Below are positions 8,487 through 16,676 of a stretch of DNA of 64,000 nt, piece by piece. Source of the DNA: UBA5018 sp947463165. GTDB taxonomy: Bacteria > Cyanobacteriota > Cyanobacteriia > PCC-6307 > Cyanobiaceae. Each line of letters begins with the position of its first letter. The stretch's first letter is position 1. A model generated the notes under the pieces. That model was given only the letters and a program-made list of their open reading frames with translations. It was not told the DNA's origin and made no database searches. Location: NCBI GenBank assembly GCA_943371245.1, contig CALRTY020000003.1, positions 124,001-188,000 of the forward strand. Direction: 5' to 3'. Made by a program: the position numbers and the translations under genes.

Positions 8487-9806
8487 ATGGGCCAGCAGCC
8501 CCCGGCCACGGCTGAACGCTGCCGCCTGCTGTTGGAGCATTGGTGCAGCGGCTTGACCCTCAGCGGTCGCGAGCGGTCGCTGTTTGCCGGCCAGTTGGCC
8601 CATCTGGAGCGCCAGCTGCAGCGGCTGCAAAGGCGTCAGCTGCGGCTGGCGGTGTTCGGGCGGGTGGGGGTGGGTAAGTCGAGCCTGCTCAATGCCCTGC
8701 TGGGCGAGCCGCTGTTCGCCACCGACGTGGCCCACGGTTGCACCAGGCGCCAGCAGATTGCCCCCTGGCTGCAGCCGATCCCTGGCCTAGACGGGCTGGA
8801 ACTGGTGGATACCCCGGGCATCGACGAAATTGCCGCCCCCGGCCGGGCCCGGTTGGCGGCGCGGGTGGCCCTGGGGGCCGACCTGGTGATCTTGGTGATC
8901 GACGCCGATCTCAGTAGCGTTGAACTGGAGGCGATCGTTCCCTTGGCGGCCAGTGGCAAGCCGCTGCTACTTGTGCTCAACCGCTGCGACTGCTGGCCCG
9001 CCGCCGAGCTCCAACAGCTGATCGCCAGCATTCGCAGCCGTTTACCAGCCGCCCTGGCGCTGGAGCCGATTGCCGTGGCCGCCGCGCCGCGCCAGGCCGA
9101 ACTGTTGGCCGATGGTCGGGTGCGCTCTCGCCCCGCCCCGCCCCGCATTGAGCCGCTGCGCCAGCGGTTGATCGAGCTGCTCACAGACCAGGGAGTGCTG
9201 CTGCTGGCCCTCAATTCCCTGGCTGCGGCCGAGCGCCTGCAGCAGGCCCTGCAGCGGCAGCGGCTCAGGTCTTGCCGCCAGGCCGCCGACAGCCTGATCG
9301 GCCGCTACGCAGCACTTAAGGCCACCGGCGTCGCCGCCAACCCCCTACCCCTGCTGGATTTGGCCGCTGGGCTGGCCTGCGATACGGCCCTGGTGGTGCA
9401 GCTAGCCCAGCTCTATGGCCTGCCCCTGGGGGGCGCCAGTGCCCGCCAGCTGGCAGCCCGCCTCTCGGGCCACAACAGCCTGTTGGCGGGCGCCCAGCTG
9501 GCGATTCAAACCCTCTTGGGCGGCATAAAGCAGCTGTTGCTGGTGGCGGCACCGCTCACTGCTGGCCTCAGCCTGGCGCCGGCGGCACCGGTGGCCCTGG
9601 CCCAGGTGGCCCTGGCCGTGCACACCACCCGGCTCACCGGGCGCCTGGCGGCCAGGGCGCTGCTGCGCAGTGCCAATCGCCGCCATAGCCCGGGGGCGCT
9701 GATGCGGCGCTTGGCGCAAACTGATCCCCAGTTGCGGCAGTGGCTGCTCGGTTGGTCCGGGGCCCAGGGCCGCCAGCCACAGCCGGGCAGGGCTCCGCTG
9801 CCCTGA
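8487..9806 (+). CDS. Era-like GTPase with DUF697 membrane domain
   Basis: 439 residues from ATG 8487. The G domain shows Walker A GRVGVGKSS, G3 VDTPG and G4 NRCD. The second half has hydrophobic segments rich in Leu and Ala (LLLVAAPLTAGLSLAPAAPVAL region) and matches the DUF697 type that tethers such GTPases to membranes. The function in cyanobacteria is not established; homologues belong to the dynamin/Era-like group. The frame is open to GTG 8388, which would add 33 low-complexity residues. I prefer ATG 8487, where the conserved part begins. The nadD gene follows after 22 bases. Confidence 0.85.
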   Translation: MGQQPPATAERCRLLLEHWCSGLTLSGRERSLFAGQLAHLERQLQRLQRRQLRLAVFGRVGVGKSSLLNALLGEPLFATDVAHGCTRRQQIAPWLQPIPGLDGLELVDTPGIDEIAAPGRARLAARVALGADLVILVIDADLSSVELEAIVPLAASGKPLLLVLNRCDCWPAAELQQLIASIRSRLPAALALEPIAVAAAPRQAELLADGRVRSRPAPPRIEPLRQRLIELLTDQGVLLLALNSLAAAERLQQALQRQRLRSCRQAADSLIGRYAALKATGVAANPLPLLDLAAGLACDTALVVQLAQLYGLPLGGASARQLAARLSGHNSLLAGAQLAIQTLLGGIKQLLLVAAPLTAGLSLAPAAPVALAQVALAVHTTRLTGRLAARALLRSANRRHSPGALMRRLAQTDPQLRQWLLGWSGAQGRQPQPGRAPLP

Positions 9807-9828
9807 GGCGCCGAGCAGACAAACAAAG

Positions 9829-10401
9829 ATGCAGCAGTTGGCCCTGTTCGGCACCAGCGCCGATCCCCCCACCATCGGCCATCAGCTGTTGCTGGAGGGC
9901 TTGTTGGAGCTGTTTCCCCAGGTGGTCACCTGGGCGAGCGACAACCCGATCAAATCCCATGGTGCGCCCCTGGAGCTGCGCAGTCAGATGTTGGCGGCCC
10001 TGGTGGCGGAGATCGCCAATCCCAGGCTCCAGCATGTTCAGCAATTGAGCAGTCCCTGGGCGATCGAAACCCTGCGGCGGGCGGCTGCCCGCTGGCCCCA
10101 TACCGAGCTGGTGTTCGTGGTGGGCAGCGATCTGGTGGGTCAGATCCACCGCTGGAAGCAGGCGGATGCCCTGCTGGCCGGTTGTCGATTGGCGATCGCG
10201 CCGCGCCAGGGTTGGCCGCTGGCGCCTGGGGAGCTGCCGGCCTTGGAGCGGTTGGGGGCGCGGCTGGAGCTGCTGCCGCTCACGGTGCCAGCCACCGCCA
10301 GCTCGGCGCTGCGCGATCGCCCCGATCGCCATCAAATTCCGGCGGGGGTTTGGTCGCTGCTGTTGCTGCACAATCTTTACGGGTTGTCCGAGGTGCCGTA
10401 A
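9829..10401 (+). CDS. nadD: Nicotinate-nucleotide adenylyltransferase
   Basis: 190 residues. The nucleotidyltransferase motif LFGTSADPPTIGH at residues 6-18 and the C-terminal SSALRDRP-type motif (ISSTxxR equivalent) identify NadD. It transfers AMP from ATP to nicotinate mononucleotide, the step before NAD synthetase. The gene for that enzyme, nadE, follows after 23 bases, so the last two steps of NAD synthesis are linked. Length and motifs are normal for the family. Confidence 0.93.
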   Translation: MQQLALFGTSADPPTIGHQLLLEGLLELFPQVVTWASDNPIKSHGAPLELRSQMLAALVAEIANPRLQHVQQLSSPWAIETLRRAAARWPHTELVFVVGSDLVGQIHRWKQADALLAGCRLAIAPRQGWPLAPGELPALERLGARLELLPLTVPATASSALRDRPDRHQIPAGVWSLLLLHNLYGLSEVP

Positions 10402-10424
10402 CCCCTCTGGGCCAGCCAGTATCG

Positions 10425-12368
10425 ATGCGCATCGCCCTGGCCCAGCTCGATCCACTGGTGGGCGACCTGGCCGGCAATGGCCGCCAAATTTTGCAGGCCT
10501 GCCGGCAGGCGGCTGACCAGGGGGCCGAGCTGGTGCTCACTCCAGAGTTGTCCTTGTGGGGCTATCCGCCTCGGGATCTGCTGCTGCGGCCGGCCCTGAT
10601 CGCCGCCCAGCAGCAGGCCCTAGACGAGTTGGTGGCTGGTTTGGCCAGCTGTTGCCCGCAGCTGGCGGTGCTGGTGGGGATGGCCGAGCCGATCGCCGCC
10701 AGCGGCTTGGCCAGTTTGCCGAATTTGTGCAATGCCGCCGCCCTGGTGGAGGCCAGCGGCTGGCGGCCGGTGGCGCGCAAGCGGCTGCTGCCCAACTACG
10801 ACGTCTTTGATGAACGGCGCTACTTCCGCCCCGGCCAAAGCCCGGCGGTGCTGGACCTGGTGCGGGGCGGACGCCGCTGGCGCCTGGGGATCACCATCTG
10901 CGAAGACCTGTGGGTGGAGGAGCAGCGGCTCGACTCCCAGCTGTTTGCTGTAGATCCAACCATTCCAGATCCGCCTTTTCCAGATCCGATCGGCGAGCTG
11001 CAACCGCTGGGCATCGATCTACTGATCAATCTTTCGGCATCGCCCTTTGGCATGGGCAAGGCGGCCCTGCGATTGCAGCTGGCCGCCAGTGCCGCCCGCC
11101 GCCTGGGCTGTGCGGTGCTCTATGTAAATCAGGTGGGCGGCAACGACGAGCTGGTGTTCGACGGGGCCAGTTTTGTGCTCAATGCCGCCGGCGTCGTGGA
11201 GCGCCAGCTGGCCTGTTGCCGCCAACAGCTCACCTGCTGGGATCCGCCAACCCCATTACCGCCATTGGCCCCAGCCGATGTATTGATAACCGGTGCAACG
11301 GCCGCCGGTGCAGCAGCCCTCGATGCAACGGCAGCTGGGGCAACCAGCCACAGCCCTGCCGCAGATAGCCCAGCGGCTCCTGCCAGTGCAGAAGCAGCCA
11401 GGACAGCTTTAACCAGGGCAGCTACAGCCAGTGCGCCCGCAATCAGCCCCATGGCGATCGCCTTGGCGACAGCGCCGTCGCTGGAGTTGCCCGATCCCCA
11501 GGAGCAACTGTTGCGCGCCCTGGTGCTGGGGGTGGCCGATTACGCCCACAAATGTGGCTTTCGTCAGGCCCTGTTGGGTCTCAGTGGCGGCATCGATTCG
11601 GCCCTGGTGGCGGTGATCGCCGCGGCGGCCCTCGGCGCCCACCAGGTGCAGGCCCTGCTGATGCCCTCCCCCTGGAGTTCCGCCGGTTCGATTAACGATG
11701 CCGCCGCCCTGGCCGGCAGGCTTGGCATCGCCACGGCCACCCTGCCAATTGCGCCGCTGATGGCCGGCTTTGATGGGGCCCTGGCGCCCGCCCTGCCGGG
11801 GGGGCCGCAGGGAGTCACCGCCGAAAACCTGCAATCGCGCATTCGCGGCACCCTGTTGATGGCGGTGGCCAACCAGCGGGGCCAGCTGCTGCTCTCCACC
11901 GGCAATAAATCGGAGCTGGCGGTGGGCTACTGCACTCTCTATGGCGACATGAACGGCGGCCTGGCGGTGATCGGCGATCTATACAAAACCACCGTGTTTA
12001 GTCTCTGCGAGTGGATTGATTCAGCGGCGGCGGCCAGTTGTCGGGCGGAGTTGGCCCTGCCCGCCACCGGCGAACTGGTGGGTTTGGCCATCCGCCACAA
12101 GCCCCCCAGTGCCGAACTACGACCAGATCAACTCGATAGCGACAGCCTGCCCGATTACGCTGTGCTCGATCCGTTACTAAAGGCCTACATCGAGCGGCAC
12201 TGGAGCCTGGAGGAGTTGATCGCCCACGGCTCCCCTCCGGAGTTAGCGATGCGGGTGCAGCAGTTGCTGCGGCGATCGGAGTTCAAACGGCGCCAGGCCG
12301 CCCCGGCCCTGAAGGTGAGTGGTCGGGCGTTTGGCAGCGGTTGGCGGATGCCGATTGCCGCCGCCTGA
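10425..12368 (+). CDS. nadE: Glutamine-dependent NAD+ synthetase
   Basis: 647 residues from ATG 10425; the open frame extends upstream inside nadD but that part is a shadow. Residues 1-280 are the nitrilase-type glutaminase with Glu in LTPELSLWGYPPRD, Lys in ARKRLLPNYDVFDERRYF and the nucleophile Cys in ITICEDLW. Residues from about 350 form the ATP pyrophosphatase synthetase with LLGLSGGIDSALV and STGNKSE. Between them lies an unusually Ala-rich linker (about 281-345). The enzyme amidates nicotinate adenine dinucleotide using glutamine-derived ammonia. Confidence 0.95.
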   Translation: MRIALAQLDPLVGDLAGNGRQILQACRQAADQGAELVLTPELSLWGYPPRDLLLRPALIAAQQQALDELVAGLASCCPQLAVLVGMAEPIAASGLASLPNLCNAAALVEASGWRPVARKRLLPNYDVFDERRYFRPGQSPAVLDLVRGGRRWRLGITICEDLWVEEQRLDSQLFAVDPTIPDPPFPDPIGELQPLGIDLLINLSASPFGMGKAALRLQLAASAARRLGCAVLYVNQVGGNDELVFDGASFVLNAAGVVERQLACCRQQLTCWDPPTPLPPLAPADVLITGATAAGAAALDATAAGATSHSPAADSPAAPASAEAARTALTRAATASAPAISPMAIALATAPSLELPDPQEQLLRALVLGVADYAHKCGFRQALLGLSGGIDSALVAVIAAAALGAHQVQALLMPSPWSSAGSINDAAALAGRLGIATATLPIAPLMAGFDGALAPALPGGPQGVTAENLQSRIRGTLLMAVANQRGQLLLSTGNKSELAVGYCTLYGDMNGGLAVIGDLYKTTVFSLCEWIDSAAAASCRAELALPATGELVGLAIRHKPPSAELRPDQLDSDSLPDYAVLDPLLKAYIERHWSLEELIAHGSPPELAMRVQQLLRRSEFKRRQAAPALKVSGRAFGSGWRMPIAAA

Positions 12369-12428
12369 CCTGGCCAGCAGATCAGCTGTTGCCAGGCCAT
12401 TGTGGAGGCAGCTCCCTGGATTAGCTAG

Positions 12429-13580
12429 ATGACAGTGTCTGGCCGAGCGGCCCCCCACACCTCCCCGATGGCCACTATCGGCGTGCCCACGGAGATCAAG
12501 CCCGATGAGCAGCGGGTGGCCCTCACCCCCGATGGCGTGCGGGAGCTGGTTAGCCAGGGCATGGAGGTGAGGGTGCAGGCCGGTGCCGGCGCTGGGGCCG
12601 GCATGTCTGACGCCGATTACGCCGCCTGCGGCGCCCGGCTGGTGGACCGCGAGGAGGCCTGGGCCGCCCACCTGGTGGTGAAGGTGAAGGAACCCCAGCC
12701 GGAGGAGTTCGCTTTCCTGCGGCCCGATCTGGTGCTGTTCACCTACCTGCACCTGGCCGCCTATCCCGAGGTGGGCAAGGCGCTGTTGGCGGCGGGCACC
12801 ACCGCTGTGGCCTACGAGACGGTGCAGCTGGAAGACGGCAGCCTGCCGCTGCTGGCACCGATGAGCGAGATCGCCGGTCGGCTGGCGGCCCAGGTGGGTG
12901 CCCACCTGCTGGAGAAGCCCCACGGCGGCCGCGGCATTTTGATGGGTGGTTGCACCGGCGTGCGGCCCGCCCGGGTGGTGGTGCTGGGGGCCGGCATCGT
13001 GGGCTGGAATGCCGCTCGGGTGGCGGCGGCGATGGATGCGGAGGTGTTCCTGCTGGATCGCTCCCCCCAGAAATTGCGCAGCCTGGAGGCGGATCGCCGC
13101 GGTCGCCTGGTGAGCCTGGTGAGCAGCAGCGGGCTGATCGAACGGCTGGTGCCTGGCGCCGATCTGCTGATTGGCGCGGTGCTGCTGCCCGGCGGCCGCG
13201 CCCCCAGGTTGGTTAGCGAGGAGCTGGTGCAACGCATGAAAGCTGGTTCGGTGATTGTGGATGTGGCGATCGACCAGGGGGGCTGCATCGCCACCAGCCG
13301 TGAAACCACCCATACCGATCCGGTGCACTGCATCCATGGCGTGCAGCATTACGCGGTGGGCAATATGCCGGGGGCGGTGCCATTCACCTCCACCGAGGCC
13401 TTGATGAGCGTGACGCTGCCCTACATCCTGGTCATGGCGGGCCGGGGGCTCAGCCAGGCGGTTACCGATCGCCCCGAACTGCTCTCTGGTTTGAACACAG
13501 TGGCTGGCGCCATCTGCCATCCCGGGGTAGCCAAGGCCCTGGGCCTGGCCTCGCGCCACCCAATGGCCTGCCTGCGCTAA
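12429..13580 (+). CDS. ald: Alanine dehydrogenase
   Basis: 383 residues, or 370 if translation begins at ATG 12468 just before ATIGVPTEIK, where homologues usually start. Signature pieces are VPTEIKPDEQRVALTP, the catalytic His in FTYLHLA, the Rossmann loop VVLGAGIVGWNAA, and HYAVGNMPGAVP near the active site. The enzyme interconverts L-alanine and pyruvate plus ammonium with NAD, as a hexamer. No operon partner is evident; nadE ends 60 bases upstream. Confidence 0.94.
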   Translation: MTVSGRAAPHTSPMATIGVPTEIKPDEQRVALTPDGVRELVSQGMEVRVQAGAGAGAGMSDADYAACGARLVDREEAWAAHLVVKVKEPQPEEFAFLRPDLVLFTYLHLAAYPEVGKALLAAGTTAVAYETVQLEDGSLPLLAPMSEIAGRLAAQVGAHLLEKPHGGRGILMGGCTGVRPARVVVLGAGIVGWNAARVAAAMDAEVFLLDRSPQKLRSLEADRRGRLVSLVSSSGLIERLVPGADLLIGAVLLPGGRAPRLVSEELVQRMKAGSVIVDVAIDQGGCIATSRETTHTDPVHCIHGVQHYAVGNMPGAVPFTSTEALMSVTLPYILVMAGRGLSQAVTDRPELLSGLNTVAGAICHPGVAKALGLASRHPMACLR

Positions 13581-13676
13581 GAAAGCTCTGAAAAACCTGA
13601 GCCACAGCCGTTCAAGCCCTGATGCCTCAATAGCTATCAGCTGGCTTGGAAGACGAAATTGCGGTTTCTCAGACCC
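13581..13676. repeat. Dispersed imperfect palindrome, long copy
   Basis: The left side GAAAGCTCTGAAAAACC is mirrored by AATTGCGGTTTCTCAGACCCT on the right. The same arm sequence occurs in the palindromes at 28701 and 29125 and resembles the ends of the dead IS5 element. Confidence 0.6.
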
Positions 13677-13700
13677 TCACTAACTGCCGAGCTCAAATCT

Positions 13701-13720
13701 CTTGCTTGCTTGCTTGCTTG
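13701..13720. repeat. Tetranucleotide run (CTTG)5
   Basis: Five perfect CTTG units in a gene-free spacer; a candidate slippage site. Confidence 0.95.
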
Positions 13721-13722
13721 CT

Positions 13723-13956
13723 CATCCATTACCCATTTATCGCCAATAGATCGCCGCAGATTCCTTGCTAGCAGATCTATCGATCGCGCATCCATTGCCT
13801 ATCTATCGCCAGCGGATCGTCGCAGGTCTATGGATCCTGGATCGGCCAACCGCACATCCGTTACCCATCTATCGCTAGCTACCTCTCGCAGATCTCTCGA
13901 TCTCACATCCGTTACCCATCTATCGCTAGTTACCTCTCGTAGATCTCTCGCTCCCA
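13723..13956. repeat. Tandem 66/51-bp repeat, four units
   Basis: Units begin CATCC(A/G)TTRCC-ATC/T-ATCGC at 13723, 13789, 13855 and 13906. The first two are 66 bp and the last two 51 bp, and the last pair are about 90 percent identical by eye. All lengths are multiples of three and one plus-strand frame stays open across the array. Confidence 0.9.
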
Positions 13957-14006
13957 CGTCTGTCAATCACGCATATATTGCCAGCCCCAAGCACACATAT
14001 CGCCAG

Positions 14007-14070
14007 CCCCATTACCCCTGGTCCCCCAGGAGCCCTGGCGGGACCTCCTGGGGGACCAGGGGTAATGGGG
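14007..14070. repeat. Perfect 26-bp inverted repeat with 12-base loop
   Basis: Arm 14007-14032 starts CCCCATTACCCCTGG and is exactly complementary to 14045-14070. It lies 11 bases beyond the stop of the DUF3326 gene, so it may act as a terminator or mRNA-stabilising hairpin, but no T run follows on either strand. Confidence 0.9.
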
Positions 14071-14081
14071 CGCCAGGCTCC

Positions 14082-15143
14082 TTAGGCGAGCCTGGCCAAC
14101 GGCCGATAAAGGGCCGCCGGGTTGAGCCCCTCCCGCAGGGCCACCAGTAGCCCGGCCGCTTCGCAGTAGCTGGCCGCCGGCAATACCTCCAGATCCAGAG
14201 CTTCGGCCGTCACCTGCAGCAGGCAGGGGTTATCCACCGCGATCAGGGGAATGCCCCGTTCGGCGCAGGCCAACACCGCCGCTCCCCCCAGGGCGCCGGC
14301 AGGTGCCACCACGGCCCCCAGGTCGTCGATCCGCAGCGCGTGCCGGCCCGCCCCCGCCAGAGGAATCAAATCCGGGGCCCGGCTCAGGCCCACCAGCACG
14401 CAGGCCAGGAATGTGTAGCCCAGCTCCTCGCCGGCGGCGCGGGGGTCGAGGCTCGGATCCAGGGGCAGTGGGCTCAGTGCCGGGGCATGGGCGCAGGGAA
14501 GGCCCAGTTCCAGGCTGAGCAGGTGGCTGATCACCGCCTCGGCGCCGGCCAGGGCATCGACGCCGGCCCCCTGGCGATAGGCCGCCAGCGCCTCGCCCTG
14601 GGGGTCTTCCGGGAACCGCGCCACCACCGCGATCGCTGTGGCCCCATTGGCCTTGAGCTGTTGGCCGGCCCGCAGCAGGGCGGCGGGATTGCCCAGGCTG
14701 CCCCAGCTGGCGCCGCTGGGGCCCTGGCTGAGGCTCACCTCCAGGGGCGCATCTGTTGTTAGCACCGGGCCGACATCCAACCCCAAACTGGCGCGGCAGC
14801 CCTCGGCCACCTGCAGGTGGCGCCAGCGCAGCTCCTCGTCGATGCCGGCATCTAGCAATAGGCCCACCCGCTGGCGGCGCACCGGCCCCAGGGCGATCGC
14901 TCCGGCCGCGAAGCGATCCAGGGCCGAGCCCTCCACGTAGTGGATGCGCGGGTCGCTCCAATACAGAGCCGCCCCGTTCATCACGTTGGGGTGGGTGATC
15001 AAGCAGCCGCTGGCCGCCGCCAGCAGCCGGGCCGCCGGCAGGCCATCGCCGGCGTAGCCCCCTAGGGCGCAGCCGATGCCGGTGGGGATCACCAGCAGGC
15101 TGGGCAGCGGATCGGCGGCGCTGCCGGCAGTAGCCCTGGTCAT
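14082..15143 (-). CDS. DUF3326 family protein
   Basis: 353 residues, close to the usual length of this cyanobacterial and plant family. Conserved pieces include VIPTGIGCALGGYAGDG near the start, LITHPNVMNGA, GLLLDAGIDEELRWRHLQVAE, and near the end GIPLIAVDNPCLL. The function is unknown. The start overlaps the stop of the next upstream gene by four bases, implying translational coupling with the 89-residue protein and the ferredoxin gene. A perfect hairpin follows the stop. Confidence 0.9.
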   Translation of the reverse strand: MTRATAGSAADPLPSLLVIPTGIGCALGGYAGDGLPAARLLAAASGCLITHPNVMNGAALYWSDPRIHYVEGSALDRFAAGAIALGPVRRQRVGLLLDAGIDEELRWRHLQVAEGCRASLGLDVGPVLTTDAPLEVSLSQGPSGASWGSLGNPAALLRAGQQLKANGATAIAVVARFPEDPQGEALAAYRQGAGVDALAGAEAVISHLLSLELGLPCAHAPALSPLPLDPSLDPRAAGEELGYTFLACVLVGLSRAPDLIPLAGAGRHALRIDDLGAVVAPAGALGGAAVLACAERGIPLIAVDNPCLLQVTAEALDLEVLPAASYCEAAGLLVALREGLNPAALYRPLARLA

Positions 15144-15409
15144 CGCCGCACTACCGCCTCAATCCGTAGCAGCGATCCGGCCTCTCCCCCAGCTGGATGC
15201 GGTTCCACAGCGGTGATCGCCCAGCGCAGCGGGCGGCCATGGGCCGCCAGGGCCGCCTGGATCTGAGCCAGCAGCGGCCCTGGCTCACGCCGCAGCTCCA
15301 ACTCCACCGGTTGCAAATCAATGGGTTGCAACTCCGCTGGATGCGTCTGCAACTCCATGGGCCGCAACTCAGTGGGTTGCGACTCCAGGCTGCCGGCCGC
15401 TGGGCTCAC
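15140..15409 (-). CDS. Small hypothetical protein with five-residue repeat
   Basis: 89 residues. The first 40 are built of five-residue units of P-x-E-L-x type (PTELR, PMELQ, AELQP, PIDLQ, PVELE), made by a 15-bp DNA repeat at 15299-15394. The rest (EPGPLLAQIQAALAAHGRPLRWAIT ... LRIEAVVRR) looks like a compact alpha/beta domain. Four-base overlaps with both the ferredoxin gene upstream and the DUF3326 gene downstream support expression in one operon. I do not know its function. Confidence 0.7.
   Translation of the reverse strand: MSPAAGSLESQPTELRPMELQTHPAELQPIDLQPVELELRREPGPLLAQIQAALAAHGRPLRWAITAVEPHPAGGEAGSLLRIEAVVRR
15299..15394. repeat. 15-bp array inside small operon gene
   Basis: Plus-strand units resemble CAACTCCATGGGTTG with lengths 15, 15, 21, 15, 15, 15; all keep the reading frame of the gene on the minus strand. 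Confidence 0.85.
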
Positions 15410-15735
15410 TTTTGATACTGGCCGAACTGGGCTTCGTAGAGGGCATCCTCCTGGCCGGCCAGCAGCTCCAGATCGCTGCGGGGGAAGGACACGCAGAGCA
15501 GGGCATAGCCCCGGTCGCGCAGTTCGGATTTAACGCCCATGGCATCCGGTTGATGCACGCTGCCCTGGCGGATCAGCGCCGCGCAGGTGGTGCAGACACC
15601 GGAACAGCAGGAGCTGGGCAGGTTCACCCCGGCGGCTTCCGCCGCGGCGAGCACGGTCTGGTCGGCGCGGCAGGGAAAGCTGTGCTTACCGCCGTCGATA
15701 TCGGCAACGACGGTGAAGGTTTGAATCTCGGTCAA
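15406..15735 (-). CDS. 2Fe-2S plant-type ferredoxin
   Basis: 109 residues if started at TTG 15735 (LTEIQTF). The cluster motif is Cys-rich: NLPSSCCSGVCTTCAAL, then the fourth Cys in YALLCVSFP. The C-terminal LLAGQEDALYEAQFGQYQK is typical of the cyanobacterial low-abundance ferredoxins. It carries electrons from photosystem I to reductases. The frame runs open upstream to ATG 15924, but that extension has poor composition and crosses the promoter of the divergent HEPN gene, so I reject it. The start is uncertain. Confidence 0.85.
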   Translation of the reverse strand: MTEIQTFTVVADIDGGKHSFPCRADQTVLAAAEAAGVNLPSSCCSGVCTTCAALIRQGSVHQPDAMGVKSELRDRGYALLCVSFPRSDLELLAGQEDALYEAQFGQYQK

Positions 15736-15922
15736 GGGAGCGGCCTGGGGATTGCGCCGTTCAGGATTCTCCCAGGCAGCCCCACCCGGAGCTGCATAGC
15801 CCCATGCAGCAGCTCTGGAAGGTGTGCTGGGTAGCTGGTGGTGGCACCTTGGTATGGCTGAAGTTGAGGAAACTGGCGGCCTTCCATCCCCCCCTAGATT
15901 TTTAGCAAGCGGCGCACTGGCC

Positions 15923-16330
15923 ATGGCCGATCGATCGGCGGACTGGGTGGATCAGGCTCTCCGGGATCTGGAGCAGGCGGAGCAGTCCATGCAGGCCGCT
16001 CGTCACGAATGGGCCTGTTTCGCTGCCCATCAGGCGGTGGAGAAGGCTCTCAAGGGTCTTAATTTGGCGATGGGTCAGCAGGCCTGGGGGCACACCCTCA
16101 CCCGGCTGTGGTCGGTCTTGCCGGAGCAGGATTGGCGGCCCGAGCCTCCCGATGCCCTCGAAGACCGGCTGCGGCTGCTGGATGGCTTCTATATCCCCAC
16201 CCGGTATCCAGACAGCTATCCGGAAGGCACTCCCGGGGAACATTTCGGCAGACTGCAGAGTGTGCAAGCCCTTGTCCATGCCCGTGCCATCACCGAATGG
16301 ATCCGTGCTGCGCTGGCCAGCCGCCGCTGA
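15923..16330 (+). CDS. HEPN-domain protein, likely toxin of HEPN/MNT pair
   Basis: 135 residues from ATG 15923; an upstream extension to 15824 is not conserved in appearance. Features of the PF05168 HEPN helical bundle are ADWVDQALRDLEQAE, WACFAAHQAVEKALKGL, HTLTRLWSVL and IPTRYPD. HEPN proteins are often RNases inhibited by a partner nucleotidyltransferase. That partner starts inside the 3' end of this gene, 26 bases before its stop. The pair resembles type VII toxin-antitoxin modules, though this HEPN lacks the R-x4-H-x-Y form of HepT, so its nuclease activity is unproven. Confidence 0.85.
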   Translation: MADRSADWVDQALRDLEQAEQSMQAARHEWACFAAHQAVEKALKGLNLAMGQQAWGHTLTRLWSVLPEQDWRPEPPDALEDRLRLLDGFYIPTRYPDSYPEGTPGEHFGRLQSVQALVHARAITEWIRAALASRR

Positions 16331-16646
16331 GGTGCTGGAGCGCTCCAAGTGCTGGGCCGCCGAGCAAAAGCTTTGCAATCCAGATCTTTTGGCCGTGGGG
16401 GTGTTTGGCTCCTACGGCCGAGGTACCGCTGGCGTGGGCAGCGACCTCGACCTACTCCTGATACTGCGGCACTGCGACGATCCGATCTGGCAAAGGCTGC
16501 GCCGCTGGGATACCAGGGCGCTGCCTCTGGCCAGCGACCTGTTGGTATACGGCCTCAAGGAGTGGCACACCCTGCCCCAGTGGAACCCGCGGCTTGCAGA
16601 GGCGTTGCGCCACGACACCCTTTGGCTGGGGGATCCCCCGCCCTAA
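16305..16646 (+). CDS. MNT-domain nucleotidyltransferase, partner of HEPN protein
   Basis: 113 residues from GTG 16305, overlapping the HEPN gene. The minimal nucleotidyltransferase motif GSYGRG (residues 35-40) followed by SDLDLL (46-51) gives the two metal-binding Asp residues. In characterised pairs MNT proteins AMPylate the HEPN toxin to silence it. Longer open-frame starts to 16152 lie within HEPN coding sequence. A third catalytic acidic residue should lie near SDLLVYG. Confidence 0.82.
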   Translation: MLRWPAAAEVLERSKCWAAEQKLCNPDLLAVGVFGSYGRGTAGVGSDLDLLLILRHCDDPIWQRLRRWDTRALPLASDLLVYGLKEWHTLPQWNPRLAEALRHDTLWLGDPPP

Positions 16647-16676
16647 GCTCTATAGCCCTCTCCAGCAGCTCTGGGC

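Noticed and set aside
10182..10424. Upstream extension of the nadE frame
   Set aside because: It lies inside nadD in another frame and encodes Ala/Gly-rich shadow sequence; the nitrilase domain begins at 10425.
15736..15924. Extended N-terminus for the ferredoxin gene
   Set aside because: The frame is open, but the added residues are Pro/Ser/Ala rich, unlike ferredoxins, and overlap the promoter of the divergent HEPN gene.
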